From: Bugulina stolonifera
Lineage: Eukaryota; Bryozoa; Gymnolaemata; Cheilostomatida; Bugulidae
Reading direction: 5' to 3'
Assembly (NCBI GenBank): GCA_935421135.1
Contig: OW285187.1
Coordinates: 6,510,001-6,574,000 of the forward strand
DNA length: 64,000 nt
Of the stretch, positions 41,701-56,700 are shown piece after piece (position 1 is the first letter of the stretch; every line of letters starts with the position of its first letter). The notes under the pieces were generated by a model. The model was given only the letters and a program-made list of their open reading frames with translations. It ran no database searches and was not told where the DNA came from. A program made the position numbers and the translations under genes.

Positions 41701-44700
41701 CAAGAGCAATCACAATGCTAAGTTAGGGTGAGATGGGTCAAATCATGCACACTGTCACCATCACAACTACTTCCGTCTAATATGCAAGACATGCCAACAG
41801 CTCTAGGGCTCCCTAATTTAATACAATATTTGTTCTAACTTTGGCTATTAACAGTAACTCAATTTTACCACTATCACAGCTTGAAAATTCCTAGTTACTC
41901 TAACATGAACTTAGGCAAATTTAGGTCAATTCTGTGATGTAATATAATCAATTTTGGCATTCATAACCTCTGCATAGCATTACTTTGAATTTAAAACGAA
42001 ATTCAATTCAGTCTAAGCAGCTTGTTAATTAGTAACTCAATTTGCAAGAGGGCAATTTCATTTAGTGACTAATTATAAGTTGGGAGAAGACATACAGTTT
42101 TATCATAGCCTGAGACACCTGCTCACTCAGTTGTACAACTTCTACATAGTTACAAGCTAACCGACGACTATTAGAAACTAGCCGAGCCAGAGTAAGAAAA
42201 TGTAGAACTGTTGACAGCATTGCATACATCAGCAGAGGAAGTGAATAGGAAGACAGGGGGGTGATTGCTGCGGCAGGTGGGGAGGAGAGCTAGTGAATCA
42301 TGTACCTGCAGCAGTTCTGTGCAGTTCTTTGTGCGAGAACAGACTAGCATTGTTGTTTAATGTGGTAGAAAGGGCTTCTCTTGTTGATGTATGCAAAGCA
42401 GGGGTCAGGTGACCTGCAAGGGTGGGATTTGCACTAGCAATGTCAAAATAGGTAGTAGCACCTGCAGCAGTAGGGTTTGTGAGAGAACTGGTAACTGCAG
42501 AAGTAGCTGTCTGTCTCTCCATCAAACAAGGCATGATGAGATTAGTGCCCGCAGTTTGTGTGAACTGTGAGAAGCCTGGGTTGCTGGTGGCAGCTGCAGA
42601 TAAAATCAAATATATAATATATTTGCAGAAAATCTGAAATCATGGAAACCACTCATTTGGTTCTACTGGCTTTGGGTAGGCTGGACTGTTAGATCTTACA
42701 CGTTAGGTAAGGTAGTAGGAAGAGCATACAGAGTGTTAGTACTATGTACTGGATTACTATGTACTGGATATGGTGGGGGTACCCACAGAACAGTCTAGTA
42801 CATTTGTACCCCAAACAACATGTCACCAGGTGTATTATTTCAATTGGAATTGGCGTTGATGAATTGTTTTGAGAATAAGCTTCTGAGTCCACCATTTAGC
42901 AGACTGAAAGTTTAAAGGTTAAAAAACCAACCTACATGTATATTCTTCCAAACTAATGCAATCCATGCAACACACTCCATTTTATATAAGTAAAACGTTT
43001 TTATTCATGCACCAAGCAGCGGTCCTAACTTTGCCATGCAGTTTCAACCCAACTTGAAGCAGATCTTAACAGTAAAGCAACAACAATATGTCACCATAGT
43101 TCACTGAGAGGCATGCTGGGTGTAAGCGAGCCATTATTTATAGTAAGAATGCTCAGGGAGGAGAGTGGAGTTGATGAAGGTAAGAGTAATAAAGTAAGAA
43201 ATAACACACTTGAAAGAAGCAAGCATACCAACCAGTGCATTAGAACTTTCAAACTGTGTAGCACAAGATAACCAGATGTGAGGAGTTGTCCGTTCTCACC
43301 CAGTGCTGATGAGCAGGAGGGCTCAATTGGAATGGGTCTGTTTGTGTGGATTAACAAGCAAGCAGTTGTGAGAGCAGCGATTACAAGCAGCAACTATGCC
43401 TAGTTCTACTCACTATTTCTACTAGCTGGTATACTAGCTGATCTACTAGCAGCAGTGGTAGGAGCAGGTGATGAGATAGTAGTGTTACGTAGTGCATTGG
43501 CCAGCTGCTGATCTACTGACACAGCACCTGATGCGCCTGCCGATGTCATCCTGTGTCCCGCTGACTGTGCTCTCAGTGGTCTAGCATGTTGCATGTGCTG
43601 AGAGCGATTGCTACCTGCAGCAGCTGGGTTCAGTCTTCTACCAGGTACTGTGCACCAAGATATAAGTTGAGCCAACTCAATATTTCACACAAGTAAAGGA
43701 ACACTAGCTATACTAGCTAACTATCACGCAGTTATAGCCCATTCTACTGCTAATACATGAGGATATACCTTCTACTGGAGTAAAGTGACATACTATGACA
43801 CTGAATACCATCAACATTTCAAATTGAGGTAAGTACATGTTGAATCAGTGGGTGTATTTGGTCACTTTACCCCACCAGAACACTCATACGGGTAGGCCTG
43901 TCTAATGGTAAGAGAAAGGTGTTAAACTGAGTTGATAGTAAGAGATGTACTACAGCTACTAAGCATCTGCATCTACAAAGAAGGTTCTAAACTAAACATA
44001 TTCATGCAGAGGTCAGCTACGCTATGAGAATCTAACACTAGTGTGTTTATCACTTCTGCAGCCATGAGCACTTCGCTCTGTATGTTCCCAGCTGTATACG
44101 AGAGACGGACTAGAGAAAGAGTGGATAACCTCCCACTCTCACGACATAATTTACTGTATTTGCAGTTTGGTAGTATAATTGTATAATGTAGCCTAGACTA
44201 TACTACGGGTGCGGAGATGGACAGCACAAGGTAGCTAGAAAAGAGAAAGCACACGCCATGCTATACATACTTAACATGAGCTGATTCTGTATGACTGGAC
44301 TCTCATAGAGAGGCTGCTGTGGCTGGTGGTTCATCTGATTGGCTAAAGGCATTAGTTGAGGCCATAATCCCAACATGGCTGCTGTACTGTTGACATCTAC
44401 AACGTAAGAATTTAAAATCTCAAAAACTCAAGTGACACTTGAAATGTGAGACTCTTTCATACACTTATGAAAGTAAGATGAAAGGTCTCTTTACACCCAA
44501 ATACTAAAGATTACGCAGTATTAAGTCAAGTATGTGTGTTCGAATAGCTTTAGCTCTCAAAGAATTTTGTAAGATTTTTTCATCCAATGTTTACTTTTTC
44601 TTTGCAGGGCGCCAATTCAGAACAACAGAGCTTAAAAATTAAAACAAATATGGCTAGGCGTGGATTTGCCATTTCAGCCTTAGCGGAGTGTTAGCAAATA

Positions 44701-47700
44701 CAGTTCATCTGCGTATCAACACAGGCATCTATTTTAGTCTCTGCTGAAACCAAATGTATACATTAAGACTACAGCTATATCAATATTCGTCTTTGCTTCT
44801 TATAAATATATATATACATAGAAAGTCCGTCTGCTGCCGTTGTCTATAGATTACTATTTAAATAGTTTGCCATAATTAACATTTGCATGTGTTGATAGGC
44901 CTAAGTCAATTAACTCACAACTTCATTTCCACCCAAAACAGAAGAGGTAAATGCCAAATTCAGTCTGAATTAGCTGATTATACTACTGCATGTTTCAGCA
45001 TTAGCTTTCCTTTAAATCAGAGACCCAAAGCCTCTGATATGCCTAGTTAGTCTAAAGTCATTGCACTATGCTGCAGTATATTGTAGGTAATTATTGGTTT
45101 TGAAATCTACTACCTGCTGAGTGTTTTCCACATAATTAGCTACTTCAGGAATTACATGTAAACATTTTGAGAAATTAAACTTTCACTAAACTTATCTTGT
45201 CTAATAGGTATAGCATCAGACCCATATCAACTTCTCATATTTAGCCATAATGACAATATTTTTGCTGCAAGAATATTTTTGACTATTTCAAAATTGCTTA
45301 AAAATTCTGCGTTATGATTATTCGATATACAATGTATATCATATTCCAGTATTTGTGATAATGATAATATTTGTTATATGCATAATTTCAAGGGTACACA
45401 CCTGTTCTAGGTTGCTGCTGGGCCATGACTTCCTTAGGCTGGGCTTTCTTGCACTCCACCTAAAAATTGTTAAAATAATCAAGTTATATTAAAATATCCT
45501 GGCGGTATACATGTAGAATGTCTGGGCAAGGTTATCCACCTTTGTATTCCACTAAACAATTCGCCCCAAGAAGTGGCAATCAATCTATTTTTAATTGTGA
45601 GGTAATGTGAAATTATGTTAGTTTAGCAGTTTGCAGGTCTCTTGTAACACTTCAATCAATAGGCTGAAAGATCACCCTATACTAATAATAAGGGCTGGAG
45701 ATTTTCTTGAGTAAAAGTTATGGCTGTCGCTGAACATGCCTTAAAGTAGCGTTGTACTTCTACTAGCAGATTTTTAGTGGCGCCAAAATAGATTACAACA
45801 GAAAGTATAACAGCAGACGTGCTGATGGACGTTAAGATAGTTAAAGTTTTAGAGATTATACACACAAGCAAGTTTACTCTGAGCCACATTCAACACATAT
45901 TACCCTAACAGCTAATGGCAACACAACACTCTGTCAATATTAATTTTACAGATTTTATCTCAAATATAACATCAAGGAAAGGAGAGTTGAATGTTTTTAT
46001 ATCTATAAAACTTGTCTATAATATGCAGCTTGTGGGTTCCAGTTACATCAACTCATGTATTTTTCATGGAAAAAACTTGATACCCGTAGTATTATGTTAT
46101 GACACTTGAAAATTTAAATTGTTTCTGTTACACAATGCACACCTTCAAACAAGGCACCCATATTCACAGTGTACACATTATTCTTTAAATTATATATATA
46201 CAATGTATATAAAATGTATTTTGATCATTATTTTCCTAAAGAAGAAAATTCCAAAATGTCAACAAAACCACCTGCCTGTGTGAGGAAAACATATTTGTTG
46301 TCATAGACTAGGCTAGTTTACATGGCGGTGGGCGGAACAGAAACGGCAGTAACGTTATGGAAAATATTGAATTTTTCTGTCAAAGTATAGAAGCAGTGGA
46401 ACATAAGCTAATTTTATCATCATTCAACATATACTACCCATAATTGCATTATTGATGATGGAATAAAAAGAGATTTAATTTTGTATAATGTAAAGCTGTA
46501 ATGAGATGGGCAGTATTATGTCCACTAATTGAATCATGCGAAGTTAGGTCTATCTACACAGGCGAGAGCCAATAACTATTTCTTTGCTTATTAGCCGACA
46601 AGTATCGATGTTCTTGTCAGTTCTCATAGCTGCAAGGCGCTTGCAATCCTAAGTACTGTTAAGTGCCAAAATAAGAGCTAATGAAATTGTTCTTTGTACT
46701 CTAGAGTCTTGAAAGAGTTGAACATTTCAGTTAGTTTATGATACAAAACCGTATCCAAGTGGGCCCAGTACTAGTTTACATGGGTTTTTATTTGACGTAA
46801 CGTCGAATTTTAATCCAAATATCACATTCACTTCTTTTTTGCATAAATTCCACCATATGTTATAGCCGAAAGTGATATCGAATCATACAATAATCCACAT
46901 CATGAACACGCATATAAATTCGTTAATTACATTAAGTTATATTACACATGCGATAAGTTGCAAACGGACACCAATTACTGGAGATATTTAGTAGCATAAA
47001 ATTCAGAGAGCACACTTGAGGACAGCTGCTGCTACATTAGCCAATAGCATTCCATAACACAAACTCTCCATTATAGACTAGGGGTAAAGTGAATAGACAC
47101 CATCATCATCACATTGTGACCATGTAGGGGCATACTTACCACTTTGTCATTTATTTCGTGAAAGTGAATTTCCACTACTTTATCTACTGTGTCAGGCTCT
47201 TCAAATGTGACAAACCCAAAACCTAAAATACACATGTAAGACCATCTATGAGGAGATGACTCTCAAATAATGGAGCTAAAAAGTGGTAACAAGGTTGAAG
47301 TACATGTTGGTGACAAGATTGAAGTACATGTAGGTGACAAGATTGGAGTACATGTAGGTGGGGAGAGTAAATATATGCCTGTACAATTATAACTAGCTTA
47401 GATGACGCAAATCTGACATTAAAATAGCATTGTTGTTATTACTGGACTCCTTGTCAAAATATTTCTAACAAAAATCAAATGAGAATGTTATTTTTGTGAC
47501 TGAAGATTTGGAGAGGGAGGAATGAAGTTTCCTCCTGTACAACAGTGCATACAGGAGGAGTGGGCAGGCAGCCTGTGGGTACATAAGCAGTGCGCCCAGA
47601 CCACTAGTTACTACACAAGCACACAGTTGCTATACTTTTCCACTGATTTGGTTATTGAGGGTATATATGCCTAGCTGAAGTACCAGCTTTCATTTAGGCA

Positions 47701-50700
47701 CTTGTAACAAACTTGAGGTGAATTAAATTACAAAAGCAATGTGACACTGCATCTCCCTACCTCCCTGTCCCTTCTACACACTGTATGTCCCTCTACGCAT
47801 TGTATGCCCCTTATATATACTGTATGCCCCTCCACATACTGTAGCTGTGTGCTGTACACAGGCTTTGTTAGCATGACATCTATATACTATGAAGTGGGTA
47901 TCATAGCCTGTAGCACTAAGATCTGACGGAGATATGCTCCTAAAAGCCTTCTCAATGTCTGTTTAATGTAAAAGATGTAGCTGATAGTCCACACACATAT
48001 CTACAGTCTACATTCAATTCACAGTTAACAATAGAGATTTATGATTGTAGATTTTGTTATGGTGTAATATTTCACTGATCACACAATAAAATAATTCATA
48101 AGAACCACTAGGTTTGAGCAGAGTGTGAAAGTTTATAGTAGTGTCTATCGGAATGCCCATCTTTATTCAGTTCTACTCGAGAATAAAGGGATAAGACACC
48201 TTCACATGGGATGTGAATGTGGTCTAAAGAACCAATCATCTCCTAATAGTGCCTTGGTGAAATTTGCAAGTACTTGTTAATGCTGTCATGTACTTGTGTA
48301 TCAGTAGCTAGATGGTGTCAATAATATTAGATTCACTATTGAAATGACTAAATTATCAGTAAATATGAAGCATAATATGCAATAAGTTAATGCGTGTCCT
48401 ATTAAATGTACTTGGAGAAAATGAAGATTTGCTGCTGGAATGAACTATCTCATCTGAATAGGTGCATCACCCTCTAATAGAATGAGAAATGTAATTACAT
48501 GTCTGTAATTACTATAATTATGTGAGAAATTACTATAACAAATTACCAATGGTTAATTATTTCAGAAGAATGGATATCATAGTCTAGTGTCCTGACAGCA
48601 TTGTATCCCGGCATTTAGAGAAGCTTCAATATTCCACGGTTTTTTCTACCCAGACGAAAGTGCTTATGAGTTGCTTACATTATCAATACGTGTCATCTCT
48701 AGTAGAGTTACGGCTTGTACATGTAATGCTTAATATATCTCCATGAGAAATGGACAGCTATGCAAACAAATGAGCAGTAAATAATTAGTCATATCCATTT
48801 ATATGCTATAAAACCTAGCATATGTGAAGTACTTTACACCAAGTAACTCCATCAGCTTCTTTAGGAGAGATTTTTTAGTAAGAAATTCAAAAATTTGGAT
48901 CATGCATACAAAATTGTGGAAAATTGGTCATTCCTTTCTTCTTTGCCAAAATTGGTCTACTGATATAAAATCTATGCATGGAACTGATTCTACTATGCCA
49001 TATATTTCCCGTATTCCTGTATTTTTAGGACCAACTGATTACACATTTGACATTCCCCAACTCAATTCGACTAATTTCATGACATTAATTATAAACCATA
49101 GATATACACTTGCTATACATGTATCCAGGCCGTATTACCTTGTAATAAAATATGCTCATTTACTAACTAAACATAAATTACCTTCCAGTATAATAAAAGA
49201 GCAATTACAGTCAATTCACTTCACTTGACAATGCCTTATCATCAAGTATGTAATTGCTGTTTGATGGCTTTCTTACAAGTTATAAGCAAGTATATGCCAG
49301 TGTCAACATGACAAAAATTATTATATCAACATCATGTATAGGTTACTCAACAGGGATGAGCCAACTAGAATATGGTGAGAACTTGTAATATGTATGTGAT
49401 AACTGTAGGTTATAAATACCTAGACAGCCAGTCATCTGCTATTTGACAAGGGTGTTAGTTTACCTTACATGTAAATATGCCTAAACGTATACAGAGATGT
49501 CTAGTGTGTTTTACTAACCTAATTGTGTTATACAAGGCAAGAGATCATTGCGAGCATATAAGTTGTTTAGACTGTCAAATATATGTTGAAATCCAGCAAT
49601 ATGTGGCATTTCATCTTGATAGGCCTACATGTATTATCTAGTTATGATTGGGTATATATAGCCAATACATAATACATGTATATAATACTACATTATAATA
49701 TTGTATATATAAATGCTGGAATTTACTAAAAAGATCCAGCAATGACAATCTTTCTGGCAGTAAAAGCACATTATTTTGTAAAAGAGGCTCATTGGCTGTG
49801 TGCTGTGTGTTTGAACCTTATACAATGCTGAGAATAAATCATATTGTCAACTTGTAATAATAATAATACACTAATGTAATATGACCTTTCAAACATTGTG
49901 ATGCATGTAATTTAATATTGGTTTATAGAAGACAAAGATATCTTTGTTCTATCTAAAGATGTGCATGTACATACTTTCATATATGCATGTATAATGTAAA
50001 CATAAAGGGGTCTGGGATACTTTCCACATTATTATCTCAACATCATTGCCTCCTATGCAAGGAATCACCTCATATTATTTACTTACTGTAGTTTTGGTTG
50101 AATACAGGCAGCCACAACACTGTGGTTACATGTAGCTACCACTAGAATAGAATGCAATGTTCTATTTCTTACTACATCAAAAATTATGCTGGTCTAATAT
50201 TTTACAAATGAATAATATTATGCTAGTAGATGCAATAGCATGCTAGTTGGGAACCCTTTTGATTTATACAGAGCAGTTACACAGGGCATTTTATAGCACT
50301 TGGCCGCTTATTTGATGGCAGGGAAAATATACTGGTAATGCAATAAAAGGAGCCAAATTTTAGGTTGATAAAAGATAGCACTTGTAACAGCTGACTCTGT
50401 TCCACACAGGACTCTACTTGTGAGGAAGAGAAGCTGCCACACAAGTTGGCTAGTAGAAAGTACAGTAGATATACTAGTTATTATTACCTCTGTGCCTCTG
50501 TGTTTGTTTATCATACATCAACTGTGCTTCTTCAACCTGCAAACATAACAAATGTAATATTATGAGAGGGTACAACTGTAGACAGCAGTGATTACCCTGC
50601 CATCAGCTACATCTGTGGTGTATGTTACATGGACAAGGATGTGTGTAGTACTGTCAGGTAACACACTGACATCTCCAGTCATATTCAACTATGCATGTTA

Positions 50701-53700
50701 TGTGTGATATCTGTAATATTAGATTTATATCAGTTAGATGTCAAATGTGTAGGCCTACCCTAGAAATCACCAGCTTATGTTACAATTTTACAACTTATCA
50801 GATGATAGTCTATCCTGTTACATAAGAAGTTCAAGATGGATGCAATCAAACCATACTCACACAGTCACAGAATTTAGTTGACAAAGACGTATTGTCTGGG
50901 CCAGACATGAGCGCTGTAATATTGCATGTAAATTTCAATTTAATCTACCTACAATGTAGATACAGTGAACTGTGCAGTGGCTCTGCATGATTTCAATGTC
51001 ATTAAGCCTTTTACAATTGTCAAAACAATGTAGACGGTTCAGATAAACTTGATATCTTTGTATATAATACATCAGCAGGGACATCATTACAGTTTTCTAC
51101 CTAAGGCCTTAGCAGATTGAGAAATATAGCTTATGATTGCATCAAGACGCAAAATCACAGATTTGCCTGACAAAAACCATATATTCAAAGAGAATATACC
51201 TTAGAATAACTTAGTAGTATTTGATATAGAATTGCAGAAAATGCTATGATCGGCATGTTTACATGGAGAGAAGTTGGTATTGTCACAGACTTGATAATGA
51301 TTGCTATTAAACATGACGCGAGTAAACTAATAGGAAAATATGAGAAAGTAAACGGATGGCACAGAAAAAGACATGATGATAAATGAACAGCAAACAAATG
51401 CAATGGTGGCTAACAAAAAGAATGATTGATCAGTTTTTTACTGTTCAAACAAGACTGAAATTGATTGGTTACGATGAGAGATATTAGCCTATGATCTAAG
51501 AGCCAGAGAATCAATACTCCCTGGTTACAGTGTAGAAACTTGCCATCAGAACACTAGAACCTAATTAGCCTGCTTCTGTCGTAAATTACATAACAACCTT
51601 CCACACCAATTAAATAATTAACTGAAGAAAAATACTCTTTAGAAAATAAAACAATACATCCAATAAATTAGAAAAATCAAGTGAAACAGGTCAGCCGACA
51701 CACAGTTCAAGGTGATAGGTATGACATCAGATAGCATAGTACCGAAATCCTGGCCATGTAACAGGTACCCAATCATTGCGTGAGCATAAAATATGGTAAG
51801 TATTTCCTTGCAGTGGAGGAAGAGAAGAGTTCAGAGAAGGAAACCAGAGGACTAAATGTAACAGATACACACATTGTTGAGTATCAGCCCTAATATACAG
51901 CATAGTCTAACAAGTACAAAACCCAATGACAATGAAATGAGTGTGAGGTTGACAGAGTAGATACAGTAGCTGAATACAATAACTAGTTTGTAGTTTGTAC
52001 AATTAGCAGATAGCACAGCATGTGGGTACCTTCACATTTCACAGAGTATAGTTTACAGTCATCAGTCAAGTTGATGAAAGGGAAGCAGGTCTGTTTGTTC
52101 ATCTCTACAATAACATCTCGTAGGGGATGGAGTGAGAGGCTGGGAGCGAAGTGTAGTGTGCACAGCTGTGACACTAGACCTGACACTCTCAGCCAATTAC
52201 AGACTATTTAGCTGACACAATTATAGCCCTGTTACTTGTACTAACTAGATTGTCTGTGTTGGCCACTCAACTAGGACTACGATACACTACCCACACTCAG
52301 AACCATCAGCGCTGCCGCATTGCTGACAAATAACCTTCACAATTCAATAATTTAAAGTCAAAGTAAATTTGCAGTATAGGAGGAAAATTCAATAAAACAA
52401 ACACTAATTGTAGCTTGGAGCAAACACTATCAAACATTGGTAATGTATAATAATCGGCCTGACATCAAATGCTACAGCATCTTAACCCACTACACAGTTG
52501 GTATCAACAGAGCAATTTGACTGATAAGTTTTCTTTAAGATAGATAAGGTGAAGTGGTTAGTATTTGCAGTACCGACTCACAGGCGTGTCAACAGACGGT
52601 TCACTGATGCTTTCAAAAAACTTTGTTGTAGGAGTTATCAAACAAAGGAGGTGGTAATAGGCCAATTGGGCAAGACTAAAGATAGGGGATGGTGAAGGCT
52701 GAGTGAGCTGCTGGTATAGTAGTAGAGTAGATCAGATGGTTTGGTTGTTAGTTCCAGCTGACAAATTTCAATATTTATAACCACAATCTAGACTTGAAAA
52801 TCTGCCAGAATGAGTGTAGCCCAGCACTGTCACCTTACCTTGCCAAAGGTTTCAAAATAACTTTGCAAATCCTCTTCTTTGGTGTCTGAAGCCAGTCCTC
52901 CAACAAATATTTTCTTTGTCTTTGTTATTGGACCCTTAAAATATGTTTATAAATTATAATTGCTAGTTATTGAACACTCGTATTACTAGTTGATAGCATG
53001 TCAAAATCTTATTTTATCGTATATTATGATTACAGGAAAATCTCATGGGGTAATTGTGGACATTATGACAAATTTCTATACATCATTTTTATGAATATTG
53101 AAAAATTGTACGATTGCCAACTGGCAGGTTGGAATTCAATGGCCCTTCATATTTTTATGACAATGGTTGTTTGCAGCAAGGCTCCAATGAATTTTTTGTG
53201 TAAACATGGAATAATTGACTTGTTCATGGAGGGATAAACAATTCAATGTTAAGGCAATGTTATCTCAGTTATTGTATACTGGTAGATCTTATAATTGTGT
53301 TGGAGGCCTTTGCTTCGGGAATACAAAGCCTTCATTGAGAATGAAAACACATATCCCTGGGTCAGCCTAAAAAGAAACTAAGCCCTATAATAATGAACAA
53401 ATAAAGCTTACAATGGCACATCTCAACACTGTTGCAATGATTCCCCTTTATCTTTTAACCAACAGTATTTCTATAGTGCTATTCTGTAATGGCACTCTGA
53501 ATAGGCCAATGTTGTAATACCAGTGTTTTCATTTGATCAAATTGCAAAGTGTTTAGTTGTATGACACGAATAGTGTTGATTGAAATTAATTTACTCATGT
53601 AGTTTACTAGTCTAGCTGAAAAAGTTAATTCAAATTAACAGTTTAAACGTCTTTGAAGATTTAAAGGTAGGTTTAGTTAGCTTCATTTCTCAAGTCAATA

Positions 53701-56700
53701 AGAAGGTAACTGGGCTTTGGAAACTATTATTTTTAATCAAAATAATCACGTAAAAGTAGGAATCAACTAAACTGTAGGCTCATCTCCACAGGTTACACTA
53801 TCTTGTGGTCTATCAGCCCACAAGTCATCGCAATACCTACACAAAATAACCACTACGTTGACATACTACTTTCCTAGGTATCAAATTCCTATCTTCAACC
53901 ACATTTTAGTTTACATAGGCTCAGCTTGAAATAATAGTATAGGCTAGGCTATGGTATATACTGTATGACTGTTTATATCATTTAGGTGACCCTTTGTAAG
54001 CTGTTATATCAATCAACTATATTAACCTGACAAGATAAAACTAGAGCTGTGTAATGGAGTAATGGAGTCAGCAGGCTAAACTAAACATAGATGAACCTGG
54101 AATATTTTATCTACAATGAAATAATACATTAGTAGTTTGTAAGGGGAGAAGTATGTCTGCTTGTTCCATTAACCTACCTTAGTTTTCTTGGGAACGGCTA
54201 CCTTAGGATCAACCTGGAAATATATACATTATAAACATTACAAGTACTGTAGTAGCGATAATGGGATGAATTTACTAACACAATCACTAGATTAACCTTA
54301 GCAAAGTCTGCTTATCATTTCACGTGCAGCTCTTCCCAAGTATTTTCTAAAAATAATAGTCTAATGTACATGTAATGTTGTATTGACATGTACAGCATCG
54401 AGTAGTAGGAGCGGAGTGGAGCATATAGCAGGGCTGTAAACCATGTACCATAAGCTCTACCTACTAGTAGCTAGGTAAGCCATACTACACTAACACCAAC
54501 TACATGTAGACCTACATGTGAAATAAACCATCACCAACCCCATAGACTTGTGCCAAGCAGTACTGACAGCGGGCAGCAGCTACATCAGCACTCATTAGAA
54601 GAGCAGATTCAGGCAGCTGCTGCCAGATTAACATATATATGTGATGATTATAAAGCAGCATACATGTAGAGTTGGTATAGCACTGCTGTTGGCTACTAAT
54701 GGTATTAGAATGTCTATGGGCTAGAAATAGCTAGGTACATTCAAGTGGTTATGTGAGTATCTATCTAAAGTAGGTATCTACAGCACATAGTGATGTATCT
54801 ACTGAAAGTGTAAGTAGTAGTAATAGCAGTAGTAGTAGTGGTGAAATATCACTACTACTACTATTACTAGTCTAGTACTGCTAGTAGTATAGTCTACTCA
54901 ACCTTTTTTTCATCTATGACATGTGCGGGACTACTGAGTACTTTATCTACACTCTGAGGATCCGCAAACTTAATGAAGCCAAAGCCCCTACAAGTAGTAC
55001 AGAACGTTTGGTAACGTTATCAACCAATCGCAGCCCAGTAATGGTATGACATCACACCATGCGGTGCTCAGCGGTCCCTGCTCCAGTTCTCGTTGCAAGA
55101 GAGGACAAATCATTCTCAGAGGTGAAATGGATTATAAAAGAGACAGGAAAGAGTGTCAATCTACAGCATTGCAATTATCTAGCACACTACACGATAACTG
55201 TCCTCTCCGCATCATGACCGTTCTACCAGTTCAACTCATGGAATGAGCTATGTAGCAGTACCAGTGGCATTTACACAAGTATTCAATACATGTACATGAT
55301 GCCATGAAGACAGTTACTGCGTGTGAGTTATCTACTTTAAACAGTAAGCATGACATTCACAACAAAAGTTAAAAGTTTGATTAGCCTGCATCTATTGACT
55401 CATCTAATTTAAACTTCACTTTTCAACTACTTGTGATTTGACATTCGCTCTCTAGCCTGAGATAATATCGACTAATGCAAGGGTAATAACACAGCATAAA
55501 AGATAAAATATCAAAATGTTTAGTAATAAAGCTAATTTTATACAGGTAGGCCTAGTAGATTGACTAGTATGACAATGCTGGGTTATGCCGTGTGAAGGAA
55601 TAGAAATAGTCGTGCAATACAAATGACAATTATACTAGCTGACTGTTTTCTACATCTAGTAAAGTAAATATACTAAATACACGTGTTATCAATTTCTCAC
55701 TACATCCAGTATGAGACTTACATCAACTTATCAAAATAGGAAAGTAACCAAAGGATGCTGTGAAATACTACCCACTGTACAGTTGTGGTCTACCCACTCC
55801 ATAGCAAGAGAAGTACATGTAATCACCTAGTCATGGACCAGAACTACTGTTCCATGTCTATTTCCTATTTATTCCTTACCTGGACCTCTTAGTTATAGGA
55901 TCCTTCATAACGATTGAATCTGCTACTTCACCAAATAACCCAAAATATTCCTTCAACTTTTCTACAAACACAAATATAGGATTACAAACTGGAAGAGTTG
56001 GATGATATAAGATACACAAGCCAATACTGTCTACTTTCCATTTCAATCTCCTTTATCAACTAGTTTAGAGCTGCCAGCAAGCAGTCAGTAAGTTATACCA
56101 CAGGTATTCAGTCCTGCAGGCTTATAGAGATTAAACCAACAAGATAACATTATTATAATAGTCAACGTGTAGCCCACATACCAGCCCAATTTACAGCCCC
56201 TGAATTTCTAAATTAATCAAACATGCCCACATGTGTGTAGTAATTTACATAATATGACTGTCTACTACATTTATTGCACATAAATTTAAAAGTAAAATAT
56301 ATATTCCTACCTGGAGTTGTCTGCCAACTTAGTCCACCAACAAACATTTTTCTAAAAATAATCAAAACTCAGTAAAAATGAAATAATCCCACAGAAATTG
56401 ACAAGAAAAATTTGACATATACATATGCTGATACATAATTACATGCTGTGGGCTACATTAAATAAATATGGTGTTAAATATTACAGGCATAATTACGGCA
56501 TATTTCTTACTAAAAATAAATAAAGTTGATATAAAAGTTATATATGTAGCCTACTATGGATAAAATTGACTGAGACTTTTCCTTACAACCAACTATCACA
56601 TAAAAGTTAATTGGTGAGGGCAATGACGGCCATCCTGTGCTACCTGAACTATGAAATTTTAATGCTTGCCAAAGTTTCATACTTACACCTACATTACCGA

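Larger units (their letters stand above)
47223..50487 (-). other. Largest Musashi intron (3.3 kb), inside RRM2
   Basis: It splits RRM2 between QRHR and GFGFVTF. It holds two short tandem repeats (listed) close to the downstream exon. A 134-codon plus-strand frame (48824-49228) is the longest frame in it, but shows AT-driven composition and no family resemblance. Confidence 0.7.

Noticed and set aside
43300..43320. Possible 6-nt microexon between Musashi exons
   Set aside because: The flanking exons (43414 and 42593) already join in phase, and the candidate has a poor acceptor context.
48824..49228. 134-codon plus-strand open frame inside the Musashi intron
   Set aside because: Composition follows the AT-rich background (Ile, Phe, Lys, Asn, Tyr), it has no recognisable domain, and I saw no nearby signal that it is a gene.
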